DNA of 64,000 nt from Acidobacteriota bacterium (lineage in GTDB: Bacteria; Acidobacteriota; Terriglobia; Terriglobales; Acidobacteriaceae). The notes under the pieces were generated by a model. The model had not been told where the DNA came from and did no database searches. It worked only from the letters and a program-made list of their open reading frames with translations. The position numbers and the translations under genes were made by a program. Positions within the stretch are counted from its first letter, which is position 1. Every line of letters begins with the position of its first letter. Shown here in pieces: positions 19,557-28,030 of the stretch. Location of the stretch: the NCBI GenBank assembly GCA_016196065.1, contig JACPYL010000027.1:494347-558346 (forward strand). The letters run 5' to 3'.

Positions 19557-20315
19557 ATGCCCGTAGTGTGTGTGTTTCTCGCATTGATTCTTTTCTGCTC
19601 TGCCGGAGCATTCGCCCAGGAGAAGGCGCAGCTCCCGCAACGCAAAGACTCCGTCACGGTGTCAGGTGGAATTTCCAAGGGCCAACTCGCCTTGGAAGAT
19701 CGTCTCAACACGATTCTTTCCAACGCGGACCAAGCTCTTAAGGCTGGCCACGCGGGCGATGCGGTTAAGCAATACGAGGCAGCCATAGAAATGGTTCGCA
19801 AGGAGCCTCTTCTGGCGGAACAGGAGCAGCGGGTTTTGAGAAAAGTTGGCAATGGCTACGTTCAGGCAAATCGTCCCACTGATGCGATACCGATCTTCCA
19901 GAAACTGCTAGAAAGCGTGAAGGAGGATTGCGCCTCTGAGACAACCTCGGTGTCAACATGTGCAAGCGCCCAGCAAGACCTTGCCGTATCGAAGATGCAC
20001 GCTGGTGATTTCGAAGGTGGATTGGCATCCTTGCGACAGGCAGAAACGAACTATTCCAAAGCTGAGAAGTTAAGCGGTTCCCATGAGTTCGCGATGATTC
20101 AGCTAATGGACCAGGCGAATGCGCGAGTGCTGATCGCAGTTGCACTTTTCCGGCTGGGTAAAACCGCCGATGCCGTAACAACCGCTGAAGGGGCAATTCC
20201 GCAGCTCAACCGCGTGAAAGATGACAGTGACATCAACGTTGGGATTCGAGAGAGTGCGGCGAGCTCAGCTAACAACGCTCAGACGATCCTAGCCCAACTC
20301 AAATCAGCACATTGA
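19557..20315 (+). CDS. Secreted TPR-like protein (array gene 3)
   Basis: A 252-residue exported protein: signal peptide to about residue 20 (ALILFCSAGAFAQ), then a helical repeat region with TPR-like units (ALKAGHAGDAVKQYEAAIEM, GYVQANRPTDAIPIFQKLL, ALFRLGKTADAVTTAEGAIP). It probably serves as a periplasmic protein-protein adaptor. The ribosome site GGGAAGG lies just upstream of the ATG at 19557. A long boundary element begins four bases after the stop codon. Confidence 0.65.
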   Translation: MPVVCVFLALILFCSAGAFAQEKAQLPQRKDSVTVSGGISKGQLALEDRLNTILSNADQALKAGHAGDAVKQYEAAIEMVRKEPLLAEQEQRVLRKVGNGYVQANRPTDAIPIFQKLLESVKEDCASETTSVSTCASAQQDLAVSKMHAGDFEGGLASLRQAETNYSKAEKLSGSHEFAMIQLMDQANARVLIAVALFRLGKTADAVTTAEGAIPQLNRVKDDSDINVGIRESAASSANNAQTILAQLKSAH

Positions 20316-20318
20316 TTG

Positions 20319-20536
20319 CCGGGTGCCCCATCCTTGCGCGTTTTCTGCGCAAGGGTGGGACTCCACGAAAGTCGCGACCATGGAATTTCTCCAGCCGCGC
20401 GCCCGAGTTTGACAAGGCTCGGACCCTCGCGGACGGATGCGCTCAATGAAGCGTCTCAGCTGCTTAGGCGGAAACTACACTGCGCTCGCATTGCCGTTGT
20501 GGAGTAGTTGGTGCTAACGCCTGATTACAGCAACTA
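20319..20536. repeat. Cassette-boundary site 3, long (type B) form
   Basis: A ~218-bp element that recurs at 22604 and 27227. It starts CCGGGTGCCCCATCCTTGCG, includes the hairpin of CCTTGCGCG with CGCAAGG, and ends in the shared right arm TAGTTGGTGCTAACGCCTG at 20505-20523 plus ATTACAGCAAC. GCTTAGGCGGAAACTAC at 20462 pairs imperfectly with the right arm. Together with the following 138 bp it fills the gap between genes, in which I see no ORF. Confidence 0.75.
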
Positions 20537-20674
20537 CCACACGGATCATCGTTATCATCAGCCGAATTGGGTGATTGCTGTACTTGTAGTGCCCTTTAAT
20601 TGTGGCTACTATCGGAGCGAAACGGACATTGTTGTCGACTCGAAGCCTGCCGGAGGATCTGGAAGGGGTCACAA

Positions 20675-21388
20675 ATGCAACGCGGCATTGCGGGTTTGTT
20701 AGGGTGCTTCACACTCACTCTGGGCCTGACCCTCCCTTGTTTATCCCAACAGAGCCATCCAAAACCGTTGCCGACGGCTGAGCAAGTTCTCGCTAGATTT
20801 GTTCAAGCCGTTGGCGGTACAACGGCACACGATAGCATCAAAACCAGCTTCAGCAAGGGCACTCTTGTCGACTGGGACGGGGATCGAATACATGTCGAGA
20901 AGTATTCAAAGCTGCCCGATAAGGAGTTAATGATCGAGCACAAGTCTGTGGAACTCCGACAGGGATATGACGGGAAAGTACGATGGGTTAAGGAAGGCAA
21001 TCATAAACCCAAGCAAGTCAAGAACTGGCCCAAGGATGAAGTGAACTTCGAAGATATTGTGCACTGGAGCGATAAGTTCACGAAAACTGACTTTCGCGGG
21101 GAGGTTGATATTCTCAATCGGCAGGCTTACGTGGTGGCGGTAGTCGGCCGTCGCCCGGCCACTCTCTATTTTGACCAGCAAACGGGTCTCTTGCTCAGGA
21201 AAGATACCAGTTTTGACCGACCGGTCGAGACCTATTACTCAAACTATCTAGAAACCGAGGGGGCCAGACTACCCTGGCACATAGAAAATGTCGTTAGGCC
21301 AACCGGCAAGAAATATGTCTCGGACGTCACCGAGGTCAAGGTTAACGTACCTCTAGATGACGCAATCTTTGCGATGCCTCCCCCGTAA
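20675..21388 (+). CDS. Secreted hypothetical protein, lipoprotein-carrier-like (array gene 4)
   Basis: A 237-residue exported protein. The ATG at 20675, preceded by AAGGGGT, gives a signal peptide ending near LPCLSQQ. The mature part begins PTAEQVLARFVQAVGGTTAHDSIKTS and continues as a beta-rich domain with YDGKVRWV and LYFDQQTGLLLRKDT, resembling LolA/LolB-like or outer-membrane lipoprotein-sorting folds. Assignment is by pattern only. A longer frame to 20600 lacks a convincing start. Confidence 0.6.
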   Translation: MQRGIAGLLGCFTLTLGLTLPCLSQQSHPKPLPTAEQVLARFVQAVGGTTAHDSIKTSFSKGTLVDWDGDRIHVEKYSKLPDKELMIEHKSVELRQGYDGKVRWVKEGNHKPKQVKNWPKDEVNFEDIVHWSDKFTKTDFRGEVDILNRQAYVVAVVGRRPATLYFDQQTGLLLRKDTSFDRPVETYYSNYLETEGARLPWHIENVVRPTGKKYVSDVTEVKVNVPLDDAIFAMPPP

Positions 21389-21460
21389 GCTCGCTAGCCA
21401 CCGGTTCGACTAGTAGGGTCCGTCGTACACTCGACTCGCCAGAAAGCAGCCCTCTTAACC

Positions 21461-21586
21461 GTAGTTGACGTAACATCGCAATCTCACCAACAATCGCCGG
21501 GTGCCCCATCCTTGCGCGTTCTCTGCGCAAGGGTGGGATTCCACGAAAGTCGCGACCTTAGTGAAATTTCCTGACTTCAACAATTG
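21461..21586. repeat. Cassette-boundary site 4 with both arms
   Basis: The left arm GTAGTTGACGTAACATCGC begins at 21461 and runs to ACCAACAATCGCC near 21498. It is followed by the type B hairpin segment and a worn right arm at 21558-21586 ending CTGACTTCAACAATTG, which matches the tail of site 6. Confidence 0.65.
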
Positions 21587-21667
21587 TTAGTCGCAACACC
21601 GCCTTGAGCCAAGAATTCATGGTAAGAAAAGGTCCATCATCACGGCGGCGTTGCTTTTGGCCGTCTC

Positions 21668-22441
21668 TCAAAAAATCTGATACGCGAATGTAACCGATTT
21701 TGTGGCTTGTGGATGCACCTCAAAAATGGTGCGCGAATAGACGGCCCCGTCACCGTGAAATGGCGTGGATGCACTCGAGATATTGCAAAAGTCGAAACCG
21801 GCTTTCGGATTTGCTACCACTCCGGCCTCTTCAATGAATGCTGCTGCGTAATTGGAGGGATAGAGTGTGGCCCGGGTGCCATCCTGATTGTAGGCCCATG
21901 AGAGGATTAGCGAATGATCGAGCCAGTTATTGGCGGTATTATCGATGTCGAAATCTGCCACTCGCGTGACTGTGACTGTCGCGGGGTTGACACCTCGTCC
22001 CACCTCGCTAAAGACTGCCATCTTCACCTGAACCAAGTTACTGGCAGCGACCTGGGTAATCGTCTCGGTCAGATGGTATGGAACCATGTCATAAAAAACC
22101 AAGATAGGCAGGGTGCCGGTTCCATTTGGCTGTGTGACCCGAACTGGTCCATCCCAGCCGCCATTGCCCAGAGAGCCGTAATCGAAACCACAGCCGCCAC
22201 CAAAATCGGAATTGATTCTGACCGTATACCCGGACACACCTGAAGTTGAAAGTTGTTTGACGCCGTTCGCAGTAATTTCCGCGATGTTTCCGGTGCTGCT
22301 GACACAGAATTCGAATGTCTTCCCTTTCTTGCTAGTTTGGAATGTGTATGTGCAGCTGTTTTGGGCGTGCGCGCTCAATCCGAGAAAAAGGAACGCTATG
22401 TTCGCTAGTACGACGACTAGTCGCAGACTATTGGCTTTCAT
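21668..22441 (-). CDS. Secreted beta-rich hypothetical protein (array gene 5, reversed)
   Basis: A 257-residue exported protein with signal peptide (VVLANIAFLFLGLSAHAQ) and a beta-rich mature domain with four or more cysteines (NSCTYTFQTSKKGKTFEFCV, GGGCGFDYG, FDFCNI), which may form disulfides. It is one of two array genes on the minus strand. The start at 22441 has a GGAGGGTG ribosome site. No family recognised. Confidence 0.6.
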   Translation of the reverse strand: MKANSLRLVVVLANIAFLFLGLSAHAQNSCTYTFQTSKKGKTFEFCVSSTGNIAEITANGVKQLSTSGVSGYTVRINSDFGGGCGFDYGSLGNGGWDGPVRVTQPNGTGTLPILVFYDMVPYHLTETITQVAASNLVQVKMAVFSEVGRGVNPATVTVTRVADFDIDNTANNWLDHSLILSWAYNQDGTRATLYPSNYAAAFIEEAGVVANPKAGFDFCNISSASTPFHGDGAVYSRTIFEVHPQATKSVTFAYQIF

Positions 22442-22603
22442 TTCACCCTCCGAGGATCTCCTTGGTTTAGAGCGTCCTTATTGAGTTATTGCGCAAAGCG
22501 CAAGAGAAATGGCTCAAATTCCGTCCAAGGCCTCCAAGTAGAGTTCATTTCGGCCAGCCCTCCTCCGGTCTCCTTTATCCAGGGTCTGAGCAGAATTGGC
22601 CAG

Positions 22604-22827
22604 CCGGGTGCCCCATCCTTGCGCGTTCTCTGCGTAAGGGTGGTGGGGTTCCACGAAAGTCGCGACCATGGGATTTCGCCAGCCGCGTGCTCCCGAGTTT
22701 GACAGGGCTCGGACCCTTGGGGACGGATGGCTCAATGAAGAGCCCCAGCTGCTTAGGCGGAAACTACACTCCGCTCGCAATGCCCTCTTGGAGTAGTTGG
22801 TGCTAACGCCTGATTTCGCCAGTTACC
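22604..22827. repeat. Cassette-boundary site 5, long (type B) form
   Basis: A close copy of the element at 20319, by eye well above 80% identical along its length. The right arm TAGTTGGTGCTAACGCCTG begins at 22794. An AACTAC..CTCC / GGAGTAGTT inner stem (near 22761 and 22791) closes the hairpin. The rest of the 22442-22877 gap holds no supported ORF. Confidence 0.75.
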
Positions 22828-22877
22828 CTTGATTGGCATATCATACGGACGTTCGCGGGCCTCGGAGAGGCCGTTAA

Positions 22878-23153
22878 ATGGTCGCATTCGCGTTCTCGGC
22901 ATTGGTGATGCTGGCGATCGTCAGCATTGTGTTCCATTGGGCCATGCGAGTCCAGTTGATGAAAGGGGATTCATCCAGAAACAGAATCGAGTGGCTGAGT
23001 TTCCGTGGCGGTAATGACGTTTTGCAGACCTATGAAGCCCTGTTTCCCCGGAGCGTCCTACCGCGTTTCTGTCGGTTGGTATTCTGGACGGGCATTGTTT
23101 CCGGTGTCGTAGGCCTGTGCGCGATGGTCATTCTGAAAGCGGCTGGGAGGTAA
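22878..23153 (+). CDS. Small two-helix membrane protein (array gene 6)
   Basis: A 91-residue protein with two membrane segments (about 5-22, FSALVMLAIVSIVFHW; and 66-86, FWTGIVSGVVGLCAMVI) and a short basic soluble loop between. The ribosome site GGAGAGG precedes the ATG at 22878. No family recognised. It fits entirely between boundary sites 5 and 6. Confidence 0.55.
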   Translation: MVAFAFSALVMLAIVSIVFHWAMRVQLMKGDSSRNRIEWLSFRGGNDVLQTYEALFPRSVLPRFCRLVFWTGIVSGVVGLCAMVILKAAGR

Positions 23154-23157
23154 GTAC

Positions 23158-23217
23158 TGCCGACCGGAGTGGCCCGTCTCCGAATAGTTGGTGTAAACGC
23201 CTGCTTTCAACAATTGC
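23158..23217. repeat. Cassette-boundary site 6
   Basis: Right arm TAGTTGGTGTAAACGCCTG starts at 23185 with tail CTTTCAACAATTGC. The inner stem CGGAG (near 23164) / CTCCG (near 23178) forms the hairpin base. The site begins a few bases after the gene 6 stop codon. Confidence 0.7.
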
Positions 23218-23279
23218 ACGAGTGTAGTGTCATATAATCGTCAACCGTTATAGACAACCTCACACTAGGACCGTGCGTT

Positions 23280-24308
23280 ATGCAGGTAGCGATCAATCCC
23301 TTGATGGCGATATTGCTTGCAGCCACGCTGTTTGGGCAAACTCCGCCACCGCACCCGGATCGGAGCGACCAGAAAATCAAGGCGCGTTTGAATAAGATGC
23401 TTGCGATAGCGAAGGCGGATAGAGAAAAGGGGGACTGGGCGGGCGCGATTTCTGTGCTGCAGGATGCAACGACGCTTGATCCTTCGAGGGACCTGCTGTG
23501 GGCCAAATTGGGGGAAGCCTATCAAGGTGCCAACAACTATCAGGAAGCAGCCACCGCTTATAGGAAAGCGATTGTAATTAAGCCGATTGGGGCCTATTAC
23601 AACAATTTAGGCGAAGCATATGTCAAGTTGCGCATGACCGGTGAAGCTGTGCAGGCGTATAAGAATGCTGTGGCGGTAGATTCCACAGCCGCCTATCAAT
23701 ACTATTTCAATATCGGCGCGATACTGACAAACACTGGAGATTTGGAGCAGGCGAATGCCGCCTACAGTGACTCGATCAGGTTAAATCCTCAGTTCGCGAT
23801 GGCTTACTACTTCAAAGGCACAAACCTACTGAGCAAGGCGCAAGTAGTTCATGCAAAAGCGACTGTGCCTGATGAAGCATTGCAGTTGCTCCACAGATAT
23901 CTTGAATTGCAGCCAACCGGAGCCTACGCGATTGCTTCACATCAAGTCATCGCCTTCCTAAGCAGGGACATCAGGACAACCTACACGCGACAACCCACTG
24001 GTGAACAACCAGAGAATGGAACACGGACACTCTCTCAGTCGGAGGCCCAGTCTTTACCGATTTGGAAGGTTCAACCCGTTTACCCAGAACTGGCGAGAAA
24101 TATAAGGATTCAAGGGCAGGTGATCCTTGACGCCCTGATCGCGAAGGACGGGACCGTTCTTAGTTTGAGCGCCCTTTCCGGCAACCCGTTACTCATCGAG
24201 TCAGCCTTGGATGCAGTGCAGCAGTGGCGATTCAAGCCAGATAGCATTCTCGGTATGCCAGTGAGGATGCGGACGCAAGTGCGAGTCGAATTCGTCCTCG
24301 AACGTTGA
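23280..24308 (+). CDS. TPR protein with TonB C-terminal domain (array gene 7)
   Basis: A 342-residue protein: signal/anchor at 1-20, TPR units at about 50-215 (WAGAISVLQDATTLDPSRDLLWAKLG-like, GAYYNNLGEAYVKLRMTGEAV, ANAAYSDSIRLNPQFAMAYY), then a TonB C-terminal domain at about 260-340 (PVYPELARNIRIQGQV, ALDAVQQWRFKP). TonB domains contact outer-membrane transporters, but this protein lacks the usual long Pro-rich linker and may instead act as a periplasmic adaptor. The 77 bp before it contain the tail of site 6. Confidence 0.78.
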   Translation: MQVAINPLMAILLAATLFGQTPPPHPDRSDQKIKARLNKMLAIAKADREKGDWAGAISVLQDATTLDPSRDLLWAKLGEAYQGANNYQEAATAYRKAIVIKPIGAYYNNLGEAYVKLRMTGEAVQAYKNAVAVDSTAAYQYYFNIGAILTNTGDLEQANAAYSDSIRLNPQFAMAYYFKGTNLLSKAQVVHAKATVPDEALQLLHRYLELQPTGAYAIASHQVIAFLSRDIRTTYTRQPTGEQPENGTRTLSQSEAQSLPIWKVQPVYPELARNIRIQGQVILDALIAKDGTVLSLSALSGNPLLIESALDAVQQWRFKPDSILGMPVRMRTQVRVEFVLER

Positions 24309-24363
24309 CTAAGGTGCTTCGGGACAAAAGGATCGTTGAGCGTGCCTACGCGGACCTTTGGTG

Positions 24364-24443
24364 AAGAACGCAATTACACCAACAAGCCAGCCCTATAGGG
24401 CCGAGGCGAAGTAGTTGGTGTAATCGCCTGTTTTCGTCAACAG
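24364..24443. repeat. Cassette-boundary site 7 (best-folded copy)
   Basis: An imperfect 80-bp hairpin. Left arm GAACGCAATTACACCAAC begins at 24366, the apical stem is GCCC-TATA-GGGC (24390-24401), and the right arm TAGTTGGTGTAATCGCCTG begins at 24412. The arms pair over ATTACACCAAC/GTTGGTGTAAT with bulges, as in attC sites. Confidence 0.75.
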
Positions 24444-24475
24444 GCTTTGTGCAAACATACTCGCAGAAACCGGCA

Positions 24476-24955
24476 ATGGGCATTCATCTCAATCAGAACG
24501 AAATGGAACGGCTTCAAGATGACGAAATGGAACGGCTTCGGGCTCCGAAGCTATCACGAGCCTACATGCGTCTTGCCTCAGCCCAGGTTGTTGACCACGA
24601 ATTTCGTGGCAAGTTCGGACATCCCACAAGTTATGCGTTTGTTCAATTTGAATGTGCTCCTGCGAACGAGTTGAGTTTTGAGTCACGCGCAACTTGGCCC
24701 GCCACAGTGTCGGAGGAATATCGAGCGAAACTCGAACGAGCGGTGGCGGAAGCTGTTGCTGACGTGTTGCTCGAAGGTGTTCACCAGCACTCAGGCTGCA
24801 CGGTTGTGTTGGCGAAGACTCGGTACGATGAGGTTGGCAGTAGCGAAGCTGCCTTCATGAAGGCAGCCAACGCCGCGATGCGGAGCTTGGTCGCGAGCAA
24901 ATGGGCGTGGGCGGGCGGGCCAGAAACGTCGGGTTCTCTTGAACCATTGGCGTAA
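24476..24955 (+). CDS. Free-standing EF-G domain IV-like protein (array gene 8)
   Basis: A 159-residue soluble protein. From about residue 40 it reads like domain IV of elongation factor G: FRGKFGHPTSYAFVQFECAP parallels the GRGQYGHV region, then VSEEYRAKLERAVAEAV, and the signature EVGSSEAAFMKAANAAM parallels EVDSSEMAFKIAA. No GTPase or other EF-G domain is present. An upstream GTG at 24449 would add nine residues. Its stop codon TAA (24953-24955) lies inside the left arm of boundary site 8. Role unknown. Confidence 0.65.
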   Translation: MGIHLNQNEMERLQDDEMERLRAPKLSRAYMRLASAQVVDHEFRGKFGHPTSYAFVQFECAPANELSFESRATWPATVSEEYRAKLERAVAEAVADVLLEGVHQHSGCTVVLAKTRYDEVGSSEAAFMKAANAAMRSLVASKWAWAGGPETSGSLEPLA

Positions 24956-25029
24956 CATCGCCATTACACCAACTACCCCGCTTCGGCAGGGCGCGGGTCA
25001 GTTTGTGTGTAAACGCCAATTACAACAAG
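24946..25029. repeat. Cassette-boundary site 8 with both arms
   Basis: Left arm TTGGCGTAACATCGCCATTA starts at 24947 and continues CACCAACTACC. The CCCCGC / GCGGG inner stem follows, then the right arm GTTTGTGTGTAAACGCC from 25001 with tail AATTACAACAAG. The stop codon of the preceding ORF is supplied by the GTAAC of the left arm. Confidence 0.75.
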
Positions 25030-25112
25030 AACGCCCTTTGCTCCGGTTTGTGATAGATTTCCGCTCGAATAGTTGTGCGTTGAGTGCCCAACTCCAACGA
25101 AGGAAAAACATC

Positions 25113-25667
25113 ATGAAGATCGCGCCGCTAGTTGTACTCGCCATCGTTGGCGCTCTCGCAATTGCACAACAGCAACCTCCATCGGCTCGGACGCCGTCGT
25201 CTACAACCGATCACGCGCTTGCCTCCGCGCAGATGCGTAGCATTGCGGATCTGCTTAAAGGCGCGTGGGCGATCACTTGGATTGACCTCAATGGACGTGT
25301 AATCGGAAGTGGCGAAGAAGTCTGGACGGTCGCGCCCGGTGGAAGCGCGTTGATTGAAGAAAACCGCTCCAAGGTGAACGGTGAATTGGCGGAAGATTAC
25401 GCGGCGATGTGGTGGGACAACAAAGCACAGAAGGTCCACGGAATCTGGTGCGACCCCACCATCAACGACGAAGGCTGCAGCGGATTCGATGTCACGCTCG
25501 AAGGCAAAGATGTCGTACTGCAGGGCGAGTGGGAATACCAGTCAAAGCGGCAGGCTTGGCGAGAGGTCTTCAGCGGCACCCCAGCTGCGATGACCCAGAC
25601 TCTCTACATCGGCGAGCCAGGAAAAAAGTTGAAGGTGGCAACTATTATTCGGGGCGCAAAGCCCTGA
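25113..25667 (+). CDS. Secreted hypothetical protein, DUF1579-like (array gene 9)
   Basis: A 184-residue exported protein; the ATG at 25113 follows GAAGGA and gives a signal peptide ending near ALAIAQQ. The mature beta-rich domain (LKGAWAITWIDLNGRVIGSGEEVWTV; YAAMWWDNKAQKVHGIWCD) resembles DUF1579 / lipocalin-like small secreted proteins (moderate). Its last codons (IIRGAKP) lie within sequence that recurs at 29764, the start of a type C boundary element, so the C terminus has been shaped by the repeat. Confidence 0.62.
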   Translation: MKIAPLVVLAIVGALAIAQQQPPSARTPSSTTDHALASAQMRSIADLLKGAWAITWIDLNGRVIGSGEEVWTVAPGGSALIEENRSKVNGELAEDYAAMWWDNKAQKVHGIWCDPTINDEGCSGFDVTLEGKDVVLQGEWEYQSKRQAWREVFSGTPAAMTQTLYIGEPGKKLKVATIIRGAKP

Positions 25668-25765
25668 CGAGAGGAGCCCGCGAGCCGCAACTGACACTAG
25701 TTATCCCGCGGGCCACAGCCCGGCCCGTGGCGGAGCAGTTAGTCTAATCGCCTGTTTTCGCCAAT
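25652..25765. repeat. Cassette-boundary site 9, type C form
   Basis: A ~110-bp element shared with 29764-29880: GGCGCAAAGCCCTGACGAG, CCCGCGAGCC, CTGACACTAGTTA and CGGGCCACAG in the same order, closing with the right arm AGTTAGTCTAATCGCCTG at 25737. GCGGGCCACAGCCCGGCCCG forms the apical stem. The gap to 25997 otherwise holds no ORF. Confidence 0.7.
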
Positions 25766-25997
25766 CATCACTCCGCAAGAGAAGCCGCCCCGCACGGTCT
25801 GGTCGCGTGGCTGCCCGACTCTTGCGCACAGAACACACGAAAACAGGGCGCCCGGCACCCTCCTAAGCGCTTAATCAAACAAAAATCAGAAATTCCTCAA
25901 GACGCCGCTTTCGACGGTGATGTTCAATCGCTGCCAATCGGCCGCAGGCCGGAGTACTACAATCGCAAGCTATTTTTTGTCTAAAGGGGTGTAAACA

Positions 25998-26552
25998 ATG
26001 AAGAAACTTTGTCTGATTCTTGTAACTCTGGTTCTCGCAACCGGTGCCGCATCGGGTGCGGCCACGACGGAGAAGTGGGTGAATGGCTGGAGCAACTTCA
26101 ACGAGCCGCTGAACCTCACAAAGAGCAAAGTCCAGTGGTCGGTGGCGAAGAACAAGCTGACCGTGACGTTTACCCTGGTCGGCGCAACGCCGAGCAAGCT
26201 CTATGAGGTGGGTATCGAAATTTTCTGCACCACGACTCTCCCCACGTTCGGACAGTTTCCGATCGCCACCCCGGCCGGCGGAGGCACCTGCCCTCTCCAG
26301 ACGGTTCAGGGGGTGACCAAGGGTTATGCCTGGGCTGCGGTGGGTGTGATCACCCCGGACATCCATGGCAACGGGACGTTCAAGGTTGTCGTCGGCCCGA
26401 TCGCTTCGGGAACCTATAACGCCGAGTTCTTTGCCCTCGATGGAGCAGGATGCGGATTGATTGGCGGCGGAGGCAACGGCTCAGACTGCAATGTGGACTT
26501 CCAATCCCCCGGCCCGACCTGGGGAAACGCAATCACATTTACGATTCCGTAG
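25998..26552 (+). CDS. Secreted beta-sandwich-like hypothetical protein (array gene 10)
   Basis: A 184-residue exported protein. The signal peptide (LCLILVTLVLATGAASGA) is followed by a Gly/Thr-rich beta domain with repeated KVQWSVAKNKLTVTFTLVG-like strands and four cysteines (IFCTT, GTCPL, GCGL, DCNV). AAAGGGG lies just before the ATG. No family recognised. Codon use is more GC-biased than in several other array genes. Confidence 0.55.
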   Translation: MKKLCLILVTLVLATGAASGAATTEKWVNGWSNFNEPLNLTKSKVQWSVAKNKLTVTFTLVGATPSKLYEVGIEIFCTTTLPTFGQFPIATPAGGGTCPLQTVQGVTKGYAWAAVGVITPDIHGNGTFKVVVGPIASGTYNAEFFALDGAGCGLIGGGGNGSDCNVDFQSPGPTWGNAITFTIP

Positions 26553-26591
26553 TCGCAGACAAGAACTACACGTCGTGTCCTTGGAGAGCGG

Positions 26592-26645
26592 TTTTCGTGG
26601 AGTCCCACCTTGCGCACCGTGCGCGCAAGGGTGGGGCACCCGGCA
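26592..26645. repeat. Partial type B element, inverted orientation
   Basis: TTTTCGTGGAGTCCCACCTT...GGGTGGGGCACCCGG is the reverse complement of the first ~55 bp of the type B boundary element. It sits between genes 10 and 11, the latter being on the minus strand. No right arm was found next to it. Confidence 0.65.
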
Positions 26646-26665
26646 CCCGCAACCCGGCCCATGAC

Positions 26666-27094
26666 TCAGTAGCGCCAACTCCATACCGGATTGCCTTTGT
26701 TGTCGCGGAGGATGAGGGTATCGGTGCCCTTGGCGACTTCGCGCGCGAGAATCAGGTCGGCGTCGCCTTGTTTTACTTTTGCGCCGAGAATGGCGATTTC
26801 GTCCCCTTTGGCGAAAGTCGTGCCCATGTCGTCGAGGAAAGATTTGGGGCAAAGATAGACATCCACGGTGTCCGCGCCGATTCTTGCCACCAGATGGACG
26901 ATCTCGTGGGGTTTCGCGGGAAGTTTCAATTCCTCGACGGTCGCCTTCATCTTTGTCTCGGTGCTGATGTCGTATTTCGGCGGAGGTGCGTCCTGAGGTT
27001 TTTGCGCGACTACCGGCAGGGTGAACAGTGCGACCGCCGGGAGAATGAGTTTCCGGAAACGGCGTGACAGGTTGGTGTGAACGGAACGGCCCAT
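26666..27094 (-). CDS. Exported hypothetical protein, OB-like (array gene 11, reversed)
   Basis: A 142-residue protein with a basic N terminus and membrane/signal segment (LILPAVALFTLPVVAQ). The mature domain is a small beta barrel-like region: KMKATVEELKLPAKPHEIVHLVA, KGDEIAILGAKVKQGDADLILAREVAKGTDTLILRD, then GNPVWSW. This pattern is seen in exported OB-fold-like proteins of unknown role. AAAGGA precedes the ATG at 27094. Confidence 0.6.
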   Translation of the reverse strand: MGRSVHTNLSRRFRKLILPAVALFTLPVVAQKPQDAPPPKYDISTETKMKATVEELKLPAKPHEIVHLVARIGADTVDVYLCPKSFLDDMGTTFAKGDEIAILGAKVKQGDADLILAREVAKGTDTLILRDNKGNPVWSWRY

Positions 27095-27226
27095 GGCTTT
27101 TTCCTTTCTGATCCAGACGGAGGATTCAAGCCATACTGGCGAACGGGAGTATCGTACTCCTTATTTTGATGGATGGGCCTAGGTTCTGCTGTTCTGTGGA
27201 CCGGATCAGCCCGACAATCAACCGTA

Positions 27227-27442
27227 CCCGGGCGCCCCATCCTTGCGCGTTTTCTGCGCAAGGGTGGGATTCCACGAACGTCGCGACCATGGGATTTCGC
27301 CAGACGCGTGCCCGAGTTTGACCCGGCTCGGCCCCTTGGGGACGGATGGCTTAATGAAGCGCCTCAGCTAGTTCGGCGGAAACTACACTCCGCTCGCAAT
27401 GCCGTTTTGGAGTTGTTGGTGCTAACGCCTGATTACGCCATC
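27227..27442. repeat. Cassette-boundary site 11, long (type B) form
   Basis: Third full copy of the type B element, beginning CCCGGGCGCCCCATCC. GTTCGGCGGAAACTACACTC at 27371 faces the right arm GTTGTTGGTGCTAACGCCTG at 27413. The rest of the 27095-27494 gap has no supported ORF. Confidence 0.75.
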
Positions 27443-27494
27443 TGACGCCCTCTGATTGAAAAAGCCATAAGAACGAGAATATGCTTGTCGTTCT

Positions 27495-27860
27495 ATGGAA
27501 CGCCCCACAGGTGTGACAATCCTTGCATGGCTCTATTTTTTCGGAGCGTTTTCACTCGTCATTGCTTTGATCCCAAGTCCCGCGTTCAACCCACTCCAGC
27601 GGCCCGGATTCTTAGCACTGACGATGGGAAGTCTTATCCTCTGCCTCGTTTTAGGAATCGCACTGTTAAGAATGAAAAGGTGGTCCCGTTGGTTAGCGAT
27701 CATAGCCAGTGTTACGCACTTGCTGGCTGCGCTTCGCGAAATTGCTGTAGCCCAAAGCTCTATTGTCGTAGTCCGCGCCGGTCTCGGCATGTTGTTTTCC
27801 GTTTGGGCCATCTGGTACCTGACTCGACCGCGGGTAGAGACAGCCTTCCAGAGCGTCTGA
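27495..27860 (+). CDS. Small polytopic membrane protein (array gene 12)
   Basis: A 121-residue protein with about four membrane segments (ILAWLYFFGAFSLVIALI, LALTMGSLILCLVLGIALL, WLAIIASVTHLLAAL, AGLGMLFSVWAIWYL) and a short RMKRWSRW basic loop. The pattern resembles DUF2127/DUF4386-type small membrane proteins but is not specific. The gene fits between boundary sites 11 and 12. Confidence 0.55.
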   Translation: MERPTGVTILAWLYFFGAFSLVIALIPSPAFNPLQRPGFLALTMGSLILCLVLGIALLRMKRWSRWLAIIASVTHLLAALREIAVAQSSIVVVRAGLGMLFSVWAIWYLTRPRVETAFQSV

Positions 27861-27889
27861 TTGCTTGTTGGATTTCGTCAATATTAGTC

Positions 27890-27962
27890 TCCGCTCCGGT
27901 GAGTACGCTCTCGGCGAATAGACGGCGCAAGCTTGTGTAATCGCCTGTTTACAACAACAATG
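27890..27962. repeat. Cassette-boundary site 12
   Basis: Right arm AAGCTTGTGTAATCGCCTG begins at 27929 with tail TTTACAACAACAATG. The left arm is divergent (GTCAATATTAGTCTCCGC near 27880). The next ORF starts 70 bp downstream. Confidence 0.65.
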
Positions 27963-28030
27963 CTCGCTGGAGTTCCTGTTTCATCCTTCGGGAACGGAAC
28001 TATGATTGTCCAGCTCTCGTATTCATACTC

